In this document: piece by piece, positions 1-8,994 of the stretch | Layout: every line of letters starts with the position of its first letter | Position numbering within the stretch: the first letter of the stretch is position 1 | DNA from: Phycisphaerae bacterium | GTDB lineage: Bacteria; Planctomycetota; Phycisphaerae; Phycisphaerales; UBA1924 | NCBI GenBank assembly: GCA_030432255.1 | Contig: JAUIHS010000017.1 | Location: forward strand, 38,568 to 102,567 | DNA length: 64,000 nucleotides | Direction of reading: 5' to 3' | The notes under the pieces: generated by a model | What the model was told of the DNA's origin: nothing | The model's input: the letters and a program-made list of their open reading frames with translations, nothing else | Database searches by the model: none | Translations under genes and position numbers: made by a program

Positions 1-1491
1 CGGCGGGCGATCTTCGGTGAGCCGCGGCACCACGCCTCGCAGGACGGCATGGGCGCGTTCCACCCCGGTGCCGGACTTCAAAGGGCGCTGGTATTCGAGT
101 GCTTCACCTGCAACCAGCAATTCGATCGCGACGACGCGCGTGGCGAGTTCGATGACGCGTCGCGCCTTCATACCCGCGCGGGGACCGAAGCTGTTGTAGT
201 CCTCCATCCCGGCGCAGGTCGGGATGTTCACAACGGAGGCGGGGGAGCAGAGCGTTACGATCTCGTTACAGCATGCGGCTGCCGTGTACTGCGTGATCAT
301 CAGTCCGGAGTGCAGCCCGGGCATGGGACTGAGGTGAGGGTTGAGCGGGTTCTCCTGATCGCTGGCAGCGAGCGTGTAGTAGATGCGGCGCTCCGCGATG
401 CCGGCGATGTGACTCACGGCGATCGAGAGCGCATCCAGGGGGATGGCGAGCGGCATGCCGTGGAAGTTGCCGGCGGACACCACGGTGCGCAGGTCGCCGT
501 CGTCAGCGAAGATCAACGGGTTGTCGGTGACGGCACCCAGTTCTGCTTCGACCTGTTCCCGGACATACTCGACGGCGTCAAGCGCCGCACCGAGTACCGG
601 AGGGGCGCAGCGCAGCGAGTAGGGGTCCTGGACGCGGGGGTCATCGACCGAGTGACTCGGGATGATCTCGCTCTCGCCGAGCAGGTTCCGAAGCCGCGCC
701 GCCACGCGGGCCGGGCCGGACTGATTGCGCAGCGCGTGAACACGTTCGTCCAGAAAGGCGTCCGTGGCACGACATGCATCGATGGACATGGCCGCCGCGG
801 CGATCGCGGCATCGAGCAGTCGGTCACAGTCCGCGATGGCGAGTGCGCCGAGGCACGCCATGAGGTGTGTGCCATTGATGAGTGCAAGGCCCTCCTTGGC
901 TTCGAGGGTGATGGGCTTGACCTTCGCCCGCTGCATCGCGGCCGCGCCATCCATCGACTCCCCATCGAGCGTTGCACACCCTTCGCCGATCATCGTCAGC
1001 GCGATGTGTGCGAGCGGGGCGAGGTCACCGGAAGCGCCGACTGATCCGGTGCGTGGCACGCAGGGCGTCACCCGCCCGTTGAGCATGGCGATCAGCGTCT
1101 CGACGACCACCGGGCGGACGCCGGAGTGGCCCCGGCTGAGGGAGCTGGCGAGCAGCAGCATCATGCCCCGGACCACCTCTTCCGGGAGGAGGTCGCCCAC
1201 ACCCGCCGAGTGTGAGCGGATCAGGTTCCGCTGGAGGTCACGCAGTTCACTGCCCGAGACCCGGCGGTGAGCGAATGAGCCGAATCCCGTATTGATTCCG
1301 TACATCGTGCGGCCTGATGCAATCGCCGCTTCGAGAATCCCATGACAAGCCCGGAGGCGCTCGATCGCGGCGTCCCCGATCTCGACGAGCTGCCCATGTC
1401 GGGCGACCTGCTGGACGGTGAAGATGCTCAGCGACCCGCCGTCCAGGACATACGGGGCGCCGTTTCGGGCTGATGTGGCGGAATCAGGCAT
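1..1491 (-). CDS. hutH: Histidine ammonia-lyase, C-terminus cut off by the window edge
   Basis: Catalyses non-oxidative deamination of L-histidine to urocanate, the first step of histidine use, in the cytoplasm. Translating the minus strand from the ATG at 1491 gives 497 open codons to base 1; the family is about 510 residues, so only the last 10-20 are missing. The segment GSVGASGDLAPLAH (about residues 149-162) carries the Ala-Ser-Gly triad (153-155) that forms the MIO electrophile, and MYGINTGFG supplies the catalytic Tyr near 64. The Ser-His pair in IRSHSAGVG (about 93-94) is the pattern of histidine rather than phenylalanine or tyrosine lyases. hutU lies on the same strand 10 kb away; hutI and hutG are not visible. 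Confidence 0.94.
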   Translation of the reverse strand, partial: MPDSATSARNGAPYVLDGGSLSIFTVQQVARHGQLVEIGDAAIERLRACHGILEAAIASGRTMYGINTGFGSFAHRRVSGSELRDLQRNLIRSHSAGVGDLLPEEVVRGMMLLLASSLSRGHSGVRPVVVETLIAMLNGRVTPCVPRTGSVGASGDLAPLAHIALTMIGEGCATLDGESMDGAAAMQRAKVKPITLEAKEGLALINGTHLMACLGALAIADCDRLLDAAIAAAAMSIDACRATDAFLDERVHALRNQSGPARVAARLRNLLGESEIIPSHSVDDPRVQDPYSLRCAPPVLGAALDAVEYVREQVEAELGAVTDNPLIFADDGDLRTVVSAGNFHGMPLAIPLDALSIAVSHIAGIAERRIYYTLAASDQENPLNPHLSPMPGLHSGLMITQYTAAACCNEIVTLCSPASVVNIPTCAGMEDYNSFGPRAGMKARRVIELATRVVAIELLVAGEALEYQRPLKSGTGVERAHAVLRGVVPRLTEDRPP

Positions 1492-1603
1492 AGACCCGCC
1501 AGTGTCCCCATCACGGAGCCGATTCGCAACCATAGCGGGGCGCCGATCCCGTACACTGCTCGACCTCATCTCTGGGCCCCCAGGGGCACTCGCAGGAGCC
1601 GGC

Positions 1604-2449
1604 ATGAACTCTCACATTCGAACCGCCTCAGTCCGATGGGCGCTGAAGCTCGGCGCGGCCCTTCTGGTCGGCCCGGTCGTCGCCGGCATGCTCTCCGGCC
1701 TGACGGCGCCGGACGGCGGGTCCGGGCACACGCTCCTCGTCAGTGAGGCCCCCGTGATGGGCCTGATCCTCGGTGTGGCGGCCGTGGTGCTCGCAGGCAT
1801 TTACGGGTTCATCACGCTTAAGCTCAGCACTCTGCGACTCGCCATCTTCAACATGGGCGTGATCCTCGCCTGGGCGGCGGCGGCCGAGGGCCGGCTCAAC
1901 GCCATTGCCCGGCATACGTCGGACGCGGGCGTCATGAATCGCCTCGGGATCGAGGCCCTGATCCTCTCGATCGTGGCGGTCGCCTTCGTGTGGCTCCTGA
2001 TCCGCTTCGGCGGGAAACATGCGGCAGAGGAACGAGCCCTGAAGGCCGACTCGCGGATCCCGGCTGCCATGGCCACCGTGCTCCTTGCCGGTGGAGCCGC
2101 CGCATTCGTCATGGCCCGTACCGATGCCTTCGGGCAGACGCTCGGTGCGGCGATCGCCGCTGGAATCGCGGGTATCACGCTCGCCCGTATCGTCGCACAC
2201 ACCTGCCCGCTCATCCATCTCGTGGTGGCGGCGTGTGCGCTGGCGGTGGTTTCGCCGGTTGCGGCGGGCGTCCTGTCAGGCAACGAATTCAGGGCTGCCG
2301 TTTATTCGGGCGAGATCCTGGCGCTGGGCCGGATCATGCCCTTCGACTGGATCGCCGGGTTGCTGATCGGTGCGCCGGTCGGCACGCTGTGGGCTCACAG
2401 TTTCACAGAGAAGCATGCCGAGGAGGCGACCGAGTCCGCAGCCGCGTGA
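1604..2449 (+). CDS. Polytopic membrane protein of unknown function
   Basis: A 281-residue protein with about eight hydrophobic segments rich in Ala, Gly, Val and Leu, so an integral inner-membrane protein. The ATG at 1604 is preceded by AGGAG at a good distance; the open frame extends further upstream, but that part is charged, overlaps hutH and reads as non-coding. No family is recognised: there are no transporter signature motifs and no conserved charged residues inside the membrane segments that I can point to. The C-terminus is a short cytoplasmic-looking tail rich in Glu and Ala. It is divergent from hutH (112 bases apart), and the box TACACT at 1550-1555 could be its -10 element. Confidence 0.72.
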   Translation: MNSHIRTASVRWALKLGAALLVGPVVAGMLSGLTAPDGGSGHTLLVSEAPVMGLILGVAAVVLAGIYGFITLKLSTLRLAIFNMGVILAWAAAAEGRLNAIARHTSDAGVMNRLGIEALILSIVAVAFVWLLIRFGGKHAAEERALKADSRIPAAMATVLLAGGAAAFVMARTDAFGQTLGAAIAAGIAGITLARIVAHTCPLIHLVVAACALAVVSPVAAGVLSGNEFRAAVYSGEILALGRIMPFDWIAGLLIGAPVGTLWAHSFTEKHAEEATESAAA

Positions 2450-2634
2450 CTCGTGGGACAACGGCCACGAATGGGCGGGATTCCGCCTCGTTTTGTGTGT
2501 GCGGTTCGTCCGGGATGCCGCGTGCACCTATACTCGGTCACCTTCGCCTGGTGAGCGGGGACGGCAGCACCCCATGGGACCTCGTCGGGCGAGCGTGATC
2601 TGCTGCGTCTATTGAAACATCAGGACACTGACAC

Positions 2635-3450
2635 ATGCCCACTGAGCCGACTACCGCGTCCCCCAAGTCCAACACGATTCCCGATGTCCAGGCGAAGCAG
2701 GATGATCGCCGGATCGCCATCGACAAGGTTGGCGTCAAGAATGTCGTCTATCCCATCACCCTCCGGACCCCGGACGGCGGCGAACTGACGACGGTTGCCA
2801 CCATCAACATGTACGTGGCGTTGCCCCATCACAAGAAGGGCACGCACATGAGCCGTTTCCTTGAAGTGCTCAACACGCACGCGCACCCCCTGACGCCCGA
2901 GTGCATCGGCACCGTCGCGCAGGCGATCAAGGAGCGCCTCGATGCGGAAACGGCACACCTTGAGATCACCTTCCCCTACTTCATCGAGAAGAAAGCGCCT
3001 GTGACGGGGCAGCCGGGGCTGATGGACTACAAGGTGACCTTCGAAGCGACTGCAAACCATCACGCGGATTTCGTGATGGGCGTCAAGGCGCCGGCCACCA
3101 GTCTCTGCCCCTGCTCCAAGGAGATCTCGGAGTACGGTGCGCACAACCAGCGTTGTGAGATCGAGGCCCAGGTGCGCTTCGACGGCACGCTCTGGATCGA
3201 AGACCTCGTCAAGCACCTTGAGGCCGCGGCCTCTTCACCGGTGTATGCGGTACTCAAGCGTCCGGACGAGAAATACGTCACGGAGGCGGCTTTCGACAAC
3301 CCGAAGTTCGTTGAAGACATTGTCCGTGACCTCGCGCTCCGCCTCGACGACGACGAGCAGATCACCTGGTATCGGATCAACAGCGAGAACTTCGAGTCGA
3401 TCCACAGCCACAACGCCTACGCGGAGATCACGAGGGATAAGAGGGAATAG
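2635..3450 (+). CDS. folE2: GTP cyclohydrolase FolE2 (type IB)
   Basis: Converts GTP to 7,8-dihydroneopterin triphosphate, the entry step to folate and in many bacteria also to queuosine. The 271 residues match the usual length of GCYH-IB. Diagnostic stretches are GVKNVVYPI (about 32-40), the metal-site and active-site segment SLCPCSKEISEYGAHNQR (about 157-174, with the key Cys and His) and the C-terminal INSENFESIHSHNAY. Type IB enzymes are not strictly zinc-dependent, unlike FolE; the sequence shows no folE in this window. A plausible -10 box TATACT lies at 2529-2534, about 100 bases upstream. The gene ends against a period-7 repeat element shared with the convergent sulfotransferase gene. 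Confidence 0.95.
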   Translation: MPTEPTTASPKSNTIPDVQAKQDDRRIAIDKVGVKNVVYPITLRTPDGGELTTVATINMYVALPHHKKGTHMSRFLEVLNTHAHPLTPECIGTVAQAIKERLDAETAHLEITFPYFIEKKAPVTGQPGLMDYKVTFEATANHHADFVMGVKAPATSLCPCSKEISEYGAHNQRCEIEAQVRFDGTLWIEDLVKHLEAAASSPVYAVLKRPDEKYVTEAAFDNPKFVEDIVRDLALRLDDDEQITWYRINSENFESIHSHNAYAEITRDKRE

Positions 3451-3471
3451 TGATTGGGAGGGAACAGTGAT

Positions 3472-3525
3472 GAGGGACGAGGGACGAGTGACCTGCACTC
3501 ATGCCTGGTCCCTGGTCCCCGGTCC
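3472..3525. repeat. Inverted heptamer-repeat element between folE2 and the sulfotransferase gene
   Basis: Arm one (3472-3492) is GAGGGAC, GAGGGAC, GAGTGAC; after a 12-base loop, arm two (3505-3525) is CTGGTCC, CTGGTCC, CCGGTCC. Each arm is three 7-base units, and the arms are approximate reverse complements (unit GGACnAG), so the transcript can fold as a hairpin. Arm two lies inside the 3' end of the sulfotransferase frame and encodes part of its last ten residues. It may act as a bidirectional terminator, but there is no clear U-tract. Confidence 0.75.
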
Positions 3526-5052
3526 CTCTTCATACCCGAACTCCTGCACGAACGGCGCCAGCTCGTCCTCAACTGCTTTGATGTGCGCGCTGTAGCTTCG
3601 CCAGCGCCCTTTCGCATCGGGATTCACCGGGCGGGTGATCGCTTCGTAACTCGGCGTCGTGACCAGGCGTTTCGCGGCGACCTCGTGGAATCGGAGCACG
3701 TCATCGTGCCATGGCAGTTCAAGGAACGCGATCAACTCGCGTGCGCGGGCTTCGAAGTCGGCAACGATGTCTTCGTACCGCACCTGGTGAATGGCCAGTG
3801 TCAGCGAAGTACGGATGTCCAACCACAGGCTGAGGGCACGTCGGTACAGGTTCGCAGTGCGCTCCAGTGTCACGAGGTGCACCGTGAACTGCGTGGGCAG
3901 GAACTCCTGCATGAAGTTGCTGAGCACGACATCACGCGGATCGCGGATGACCAGGATGATCCGGCTCTCCGGAAAGACGCGGTTGATCAGCCCCAGGTGA
4001 ATCAGGTTGAAGGGAATCTTGTCGATCACCATGGGGCGTGAGCGGGCGCCGGGAATGTCCTGTTCCACACGATCCCAATAGCGCTCCCGCAAGGCATCGA
4101 CCTGGGCGTCAGTCAGGCGCCCGATGATCTCGGGGAATGTGAAGTTCGGGTCGTTGCCCACGACGCCGCGAAGCTGACGGATGACGCCATCCTGAAGGAA
4201 CGGATTCTCGTCCGACGTCTCGACATCGGGATGGGCCGCGATGATGTTCTCCGTCATCGTGGTTCCAGAGCGGGGAAAGCCCACGATGAAGGTCGGAGCG
4301 GGTGTCGGTCGGTCCGTCACGGTCCATGACTGTGGTTCATCGCTCCCCTTGAAGTACGCCCGGTACTTCTCGATGAGATCCGGGATCATCGGAGAGTCCA
4401 TGGCGCGATACTCCGCCGATTCCTGGAAGGCGGTCGCGGCGTGGTCGAAGGCATCGAATGCCGCGTCATACTCCCCGAGCTTGTCGAGGCTCATTCCGAG
4501 TTCGTTCCAGAGCTTGCCGCGAACGGACGGGGGTGCATCTGCGGGCAGCACGTCAAGGAGTGGTGTGAGCCGTGCGCGGGCGGTGGCGAATTCACGTTTC
4601 CGCCGATCAAGCCGGGCCCGGAGCAGGTTGGCGTGCGGGTCGGCCGGCGCCAGTGCGAGTGCGTTGTCGATCGCTGCCCCTGCCTCATCGAGTCGATGCA
4701 CGGCTTCGAGCGTATTGGCGATTTCGTAGTGGGGGCGGGGGCTCTTCGGTTCGCGCCGGGCGATCTCCCGAAAGAGGCTGATCGCCTCATCGATGCGTCG
4801 ATGACGTCGCAGTGCGGTCGCGAGGTTGTTCATGATCGCGGGCTGTCCCGGACGGAGCCGGTTCGCCTGCTGAAGCAGGGGGATGCCATCCTCGACTCGA
4901 TTCCGCCGCACGAGAAGGGAGCCCAGCAGATTCAGGGCATCCACGTTTCGTGGCGCCTTCGCCAGGATTGCACGATACGCGCGCTCGGCATCGGCCAGGC
5001 GGCCGGACCGGTGAAACTGAAGCGCGCGTGCAAGTTCCTGCTGGGGATCCAT
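3499..5052 (-). CDS. TPR-repeat sulfotransferase
   Basis: Predicted to transfer sulfate from PAPS to an acceptor. The N-terminal half (about 1-225) is a run of tetratricopeptide repeats with the Asn/Ala/Gly spacing typical of protein-protein docking; the C-terminal half is a sulfotransferase domain. FIVGFPRSGTTMTENII is the 5'-phosphosulfate loop, and VIRDPRDVVLSNFMQ is the 3'-phosphate site. This TPR plus sulfotransferase layout is common in proteobacteria and planctomycetes; the acceptor is unknown. The ATG at 5052 is preferred over an in-frame start at 5076. It has no Shine-Dalgarno sequence but a TATCAT box 8 bases upstream (5060-5065), suggesting a leaderless message. The last residues (GPGTRDQA) are encoded by the heptamer array and probably are not part of the fold. 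Confidence 0.9.
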   Translation of the reverse strand: MDPQQELARALQFHRSGRLADAERAYRAILAKAPRNVDALNLLGSLLVRRNRVEDGIPLLQQANRLRPGQPAIMNNLATALRRHRRIDEAISLFREIARREPKSPRPHYEIANTLEAVHRLDEAGAAIDNALALAPADPHANLLRARLDRRKREFATARARLTPLLDVLPADAPPSVRGKLWNELGMSLDKLGEYDAAFDAFDHAATAFQESAEYRAMDSPMIPDLIEKYRAYFKGSDEPQSWTVTDRPTPAPTFIVGFPRSGTTMTENIIAAHPDVETSDENPFLQDGVIRQLRGVVGNDPNFTFPEIIGRLTDAQVDALRERYWDRVEQDIPGARSRPMVIDKIPFNLIHLGLINRVFPESRIILVIRDPRDVVLSNFMQEFLPTQFTVHLVTLERTANLYRRALSLWLDIRTSLTLAIHQVRYEDIVADFEARARELIAFLELPWHDDVLRFHEVAAKRLVTTPSYEAITRPVNPDAKGRWRSYSAHIKAVEDELAPFVQEFGYEEGPGTRDQA

Positions 5053-5163
5053 GAGGCGGCATGATACAGCCTGCACTCAAGTGGCTGCATTTCGCCGTTG
5101 ATTCCGGCTCATCCATCATCCTCGATCCCGTGCCGATCGAATCGGATAGCATCCTGCAGTGCA

Positions 5164-7215
5164 ATGACTGATGCTGCGACGCTCACCTCGACGCTCTCGA
5201 CTGACGGCCCCATCGCGCGGGCCTTCGGCGATGATTTCGAGCTTCGCCCGGAACAGCTCGACATGGCGCAGGCCGTCGATCGCGCCATGGCGCACCGCCG
5301 CCATCTGCTCGTCGAAGCAGGGACCGGTACCGGCAAGTCGTTCGCCTACCTCGTGCCCGCGATCCTGGCCATTCTCAGTCGCGGCGAGCGCGTTGTGATT
5401 GCAACCAACACCATTGCACTTCAGGAGCAGTTGCTCCAGAAGGACATCCCGCTGCTCGAACGCGCGTTCGCGGGCGACGACGGCAGGCCCACATTCAAGG
5501 CGGAACTCGTGAAGGGCCGGGGCAACTACCTTTCCGTCCGCCGGCTGCAACTCGCTTCGCGTCGCCAGGGCAAGCTCTTTCCCGACACTGGATCGCTTGA
5601 GACGCTGCATACGATCGAGCAGTGGGCGTACGACACGGAAGACGGCACGCTGGCGACGCTTCCTCAGCTTCACCGGCCGGCGGTCTGGGACCGGGTGCAG
5701 TCTGATTCGGGCAACTGCATGGGGCGTCGCTGCTCCAACTACGATCGATGCTTCTACCAGACAGCGCGCCGGCGCATGGAGCGTGCCGACCTGCTCATCT
5801 GCAATCATGCGCTCTTCTTCTCTGACCTGGCGCTGCGGGCCAATGATGTCGGCTTTCTTCCCAAGTATGACCATGTCATCCTCGATGAGGGTCATCACGT
5901 CGAAGATATCGCGGGCGAGCACTTCGGGCTTTCGATCTCCGAGGCATCGACGTTTCATCTCCTTGGGTTGCTGCACAACACGCGCAAGCAGTCCGGATTC
6001 CTCGCGACGCTCGATGTGACGGACGACTCGATCGCGCTCGTCGATCGGACGATCCACCTCGTCATGGAGACCGGTGATCTTGCAAAGGACTTCTTCGCCG
6101 CCCTGACGGCCTTCGTGCGGCAGTCCCGCGCCCAGGGCAGCGCGCTGGGTGGGCCGGCTTCGGCTGACGAAGCGACGACGGCCACCGTGACCGCGCCTGA
6201 CATCGCACCACTGGACGTAGCGGGCCATCTGCATCGGCTGTCGGTCGCCCTCAAGGAGCTTCGTGGCTGCTGCCGCTTCGAAGAGGATCGGTATGAACTG
6301 GCGTCCTATGCCGATCGCGCGCTGACCATGGGGCACACGGTTGAGAGTCTTGTGAAGATGGAAATGCCCGGCTACGCCTACTGGGTCGAGTCGAGCAGGA
6401 GCGGCCGCGTCACATTCGCGTGCGCACCGGTGGAGGTGGCGCCCATCCTCGAGAAGGAACTCTTCGGGCGCGAACACAGCGTGGTGCTCACCTCGGCAAC
6501 ACTCACCATCTCGCGCGATCCTGCGACTGCATTCCAGCATGTCATGACGCGACTCGGCTGCAATGATGAGGAGACGGACACTCGGCTGCTGGGCAGCCCC
6601 TTCGATCATGCGGCACAGGTGCAGTTGTTCGTCGATCACACGATGCCGGATCCGCGCGATCAGTCGTACACCCGCGCACTCGTGGAGCGCATCGGATCGC
6701 ACATTGAGGAGACCGATGGCGGCGCGTTCGTTCTCTTCACGAGTTTCCGACTCATGCACAAGGTGGCCGAACTGCTGCATGATGATCTGGCGGCGCATCA
6801 CATGCCCGTGTGGGTGCACGGTCGAGATGGCAGCCGCTCACACATCCTCGAGGGATTCCGCCAGGATGAGCGGTCTGTTCTGTTCGGGACGTCGTCCTTC
6901 TGGCAGGGGGTGGATGTTCGCGGCCGGGGCCTGCGCAACGTCATCATCACTCGCCTTCCCTTTGATCCGCCGGATCGCCCGATCGTGCAGGCGCGCACGG
7001 ACTTCATCCGTGAGCGGGGCGGCAATCCGTTCATGGAGGATGCACTGCCACGTGCCATCATCCGTTTCAAGCAGGGGTTCGGCCGCCTCATTCGCAGTGC
7101 GTCCGACTCCGGACGGGTGGTCGTTCTCGATCCGCGCATTCGAACGAAGTTCTACGGTCGGCGTTTCCTTGAGGCCCTCCCGGAGAACATCCAGGTCGTC
7201 GAGGCCACGGCATGA
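5164..7215 (+). CDS. dinG: DinG-family ATP-dependent DNA helicase (XPD-like, iron-sulfur)
   Basis: A superfamily 2 helicase of 683 residues, expected to unwind DNA 5' to 3' and act on R-loops or damaged DNA. Walker A is EAGTGTGKS (about residue 50), Walker B is LDEGHH. Four cysteines lie in CMGRRCSNYDRC and, after a gap, LLICNH; this is the spacing of the XPD/DinG Fe-S cluster. C-terminal helicase motifs include LTSATL, FVLFTSFRLM, FGTSSFWQGVDVRG and the arginine-finger stretch RFKQGFGRLIRS. I start at 5164 because the upstream 22 codons look non-coding; there is a possible -10 TAGCAT at 5147-5152 and almost no leader. It overlaps the next gene by four bases (ATGA), so the two are translationally coupled. 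The gene symbol is by family; an exonuclease domain is absent. Confidence 0.92.
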   Translation: MTDAATLTSTLSTDGPIARAFGDDFELRPEQLDMAQAVDRAMAHRRHLLVEAGTGTGKSFAYLVPAILAILSRGERVVIATNTIALQEQLLQKDIPLLERAFAGDDGRPTFKAELVKGRGNYLSVRRLQLASRRQGKLFPDTGSLETLHTIEQWAYDTEDGTLATLPQLHRPAVWDRVQSDSGNCMGRRCSNYDRCFYQTARRRMERADLLICNHALFFSDLALRANDVGFLPKYDHVILDEGHHVEDIAGEHFGLSISEASTFHLLGLLHNTRKQSGFLATLDVTDDSIALVDRTIHLVMETGDLAKDFFAALTAFVRQSRAQGSALGGPASADEATTATVTAPDIAPLDVAGHLHRLSVALKELRGCCRFEEDRYELASYADRALTMGHTVESLVKMEMPGYAYWVESSRSGRVTFACAPVEVAPILEKELFGREHSVVLTSATLTISRDPATAFQHVMTRLGCNDEETDTRLLGSPFDHAAQVQLFVDHTMPDPRDQSYTRALVERIGSHIEETDGGAFVLFTSFRLMHKVAELLHDDLAAHHMPVWVHGRDGSRSHILEGFRQDERSVLFGTSSFWQGVDVRGRGLRNVIITRLPFDPPDRPIVQARTDFIRERGGNPFMEDALPRAIIRFKQGFGRLIRSASDSGRVVVLDPRIRTKFYGRRFLEALPENIQVVEATA

Positions 7216-7637
7216 CAGAGGCAGCAGCCAACGCCGATGGTGTCGAAGCCCCGACCGTCCTCTTCGACGATCACTGCGCGATGTGCGCGCGGTCTGTTCG
7301 TTTCATCCTCAAGCGGGAACGAGATCACGTGCTGCTCTTCGCGCCGCGGGGCGGGGAGGCTGCAACGCGCCTTCGAGGCCGGTTCGGCATCCCCGAGGAC
7401 CTGGAGTCCTTGGTGCTCATCGAGGATGGACAGGCGCACACCCACGGGGATGCCCTTCTCGGAATCGCGCGGCATCTGCGGGTGCCGTGGAGGTGGGGGA
7501 GGTGCGGGCGCGTCCTGCCGCGGCCGATCCGCAATGCCCTGTACAACCTGATCGCGCGGAACCGCTATCGGTTCGGCGGGCGCACGGAGCAGTGCTTCCT
7601 GCCCCCGGAGGAGGTTCGGAAGCGCTTTCTTCCCTGA
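7212..7637 (+). CDS. DCC-family (DUF393) thiol-disulfide oxidoreductase-like protein
   Basis: A 141-residue protein with the N-terminal signature VLFDDHCAMCARSVRFIL, the DxxCxxC motif that names the DCC family, in a thioredoxin-like fold. The C-terminal half has the usual aromatic and basic stretch (YNLIARNRYRFGG) and one further Cys. The family is presumed redox-active; its partners are not established. The start codon overlaps the dinG stop (ATGA), which argues for co-translation and perhaps a link to the iron-sulfur helicase, though that is inference. There is no signal peptide, so it is likely cytoplasmic or peripheral. Confidence 0.85.
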   Translation: MTEAAANADGVEAPTVLFDDHCAMCARSVRFILKRERDHVLLFAPRGGEAATRLRGRFGIPEDLESLVLIEDGQAHTHGDALLGIARHLRVPWRWGRCGRVLPRPIRNALYNLIARNRYRFGGRTEQCFLPPEEVRKRFLP

Positions 7638-7756
7638 GCGCCGGGCAGGAATTGAATTGATTTTGAGCTTTTGCAGGTGCGATCGGGTGGTGCGCCGTCT
7701 CTTTGCGCATGAGAGGTGGACACTCGATCCCAAGGGGACTGGTTCTCCCCTCTCCC

Positions 7757-7784
7757 GCGGCGGCCTTGCTTCCGAGGTCGCCGC
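7757..7784 (+). terminator. Weak hairpin downstream of the dinG operon
   Basis: GCGGCGGCC (7757-7765) pairs with GGTCGCCGC (7776-7784) with one mismatch, followed by GAATTT rather than a proper U-tract. It may end the dinG-DCC transcript. Confidence 0.35.
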
Positions 7785-7921
7785 GAATTTGAGCCTGATC
7801 GATACTTCGTCGCGGCGTGTCCGTGCCGGTCGAGGTTATCGAGCTGCGGTTTCAGGTCATGCATCATCATCCGACGCGCCGCCCCGGAGACGGGGTGGCG
7901 TTGTCGTTGTGTCCACACATG

Positions 7922-7957
7922 AAACAGCCCGTCGACATGTGCGTCGCCGGGCTGTTT
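7922..7957 (-). terminator. Intrinsic terminator of the PEP-CTERM gene
   Basis: A perfect ten-base stem, AAACAGCCCG (7922-7931) with CGGGCTGTTT (7948-7957), lies just past the stop of the minus-strand gene ending at 7999. A-rich and T-rich ends make it usable in both directions. Confidence 0.75.
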
Positions 7958-7998
7958 TGAGCGCTGCGTGCCTCATGCGAGGCGTCAGGTGACCTGGA

Positions 7999-8733
7999 TC
8001 AGCGGCGGCGTCGGGCAGCGCCGAGGCCGAGGGCTGCGAAGAGCACCGCGGCGCCGGGGGCGGGCGTGGTGGTCACGCTGATGTTGTCGATCTGGACGTC
8101 ATGATCGGTGAAGCCGAAGAAGAAGCCGGGTTCGAGTGTGGTGAAGGCGACTTCGTCGACACCGGCGAGGACATCGGCGAATGAGCGGTCGGCGGGTAGG
8201 ATGGGTTCGAATGTGCCGGGGTCTTCATCGCCGTAGCCGCCCCAGCCGGCAGGGAGATCGGTAGCGGTGGGGTCATCGATGGTGACGCTGAAGTTGGTCC
8301 AGTCGCCGTGCTGTGCTGCGGAGATATCGGCGAACTTGTACCAGACGGAGACCCAGGGGGCGCCGGTGGAGACATTGTCGTAGTCGCGGAGTTCGATGAG
8401 CCAGGGTCGGCTGGTATCGATACCGAAGAAGTTGATCTGGTTGACCTTGGTATCGATGGAGAAGGTGATGTCTTCGTAGCCGCTGTAGTCGCGGGCGAAG
8501 GCGGCATTGGTGGCGTTGCTGAATGTGATGCCGAAGTCATTGAAGACGGTGTGCATGTTGTGACCAGGGTTGCCGCCGGTGGCGTCGATGTTGGTGGCGC
8601 CGCCGAGTCCGGTGGGTCCGACCCAGCCTTCATCACCGGAGGAGAAGGTGGTGGTCGTGGTTCCGACGCCGGCGCCGGCCAGTGAGGCGGTTGCGGTGAT
8701 GGCGGCGATCGTCATCAGGTGGTTGGTGTTCAT
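7999..8733 (-). CDS. Secreted PEP-CTERM-like sorting protein
   Basis: A 244-residue exported protein of unknown role. The signal peptide is MNTNHLMTIAAITATASLAG, followed by a beta-rich body (Thr, Gly and Asp rich, with repeated aromatic strands such as INFFGIDTSRPW). The C-terminus is a sorting tag: Pro-rich TPAPG, a hydrophobic stretch AAVLFAALGLGA and RRRR at the very end. Such tails are normally cut and processed by an exosortase or rhombosortase; none is in this window. The ATG at 8733 has AGGAGAG eight bases upstream. The longer open frame upstream runs antisense to the next gene and is not real. Confidence 0.88.
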   Translation of the reverse strand: MNTNHLMTIAAITATASLAGAGVGTTTTTFSSGDEGWVGPTGLGGATNIDATGGNPGHNMHTVFNDFGITFSNATNAAFARDYSGYEDITFSIDTKVNQINFFGIDTSRPWLIELRDYDNVSTGAPWVSVWYKFADISAAQHGDWTNFSVTIDDPTATDLPAGWGGYGDEDPGTFEPILPADRSFADVLAGVDEVAFTTLEPGFFFGFTDHDVQIDNISVTTTPAPGAAVLFAALGLGAARRRR

Positions 8734-8994
8734 CTCGACTCTCCTGGTTTCTGTGGACTGCTGTTGTGGATGCACACGTCTGCGTGGCGTGTGCCCCCGC
8801 TCAATGCCGCGATCCGGGCCGGGTGAGCGGGGAGTTTCCCGGCCGGTCATTACTATGCGGCGGCTTCGTCGAAGTTGCAAGGAAGTTTCAGGGAAACTTT
8901 GAGGAAATGTTGCGGACCTGTCGGTGACGGGGTAGTGTGAAGTTGGGCCATCCCACCCGGCAGGACGCCGACTCCCGGCCCGATGGAGCAAGCG

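Larger units (their letters stand above)
7638..7998. other. Gene-free stretch between convergent genes
   Basis: About 360 bases. Open frames on both strands here are Arg/Ser-rich, lack family motifs and look like GC-driven noise. The only structures seen are the two hairpins listed separately, one serving each flanking transcript. Confidence 0.7.

Noticed and set aside
49..1044. Long plus-strand open frame at the window start
   Set aside because: It is antisense to hutH, which has clear MIO and active-site motifs; the plus frame has no family features.
3455..3540. CRISPR array
   Set aside because: The repeats are 7 bases with no unique spacers and inverted arms, unlike CRISPR repeats.
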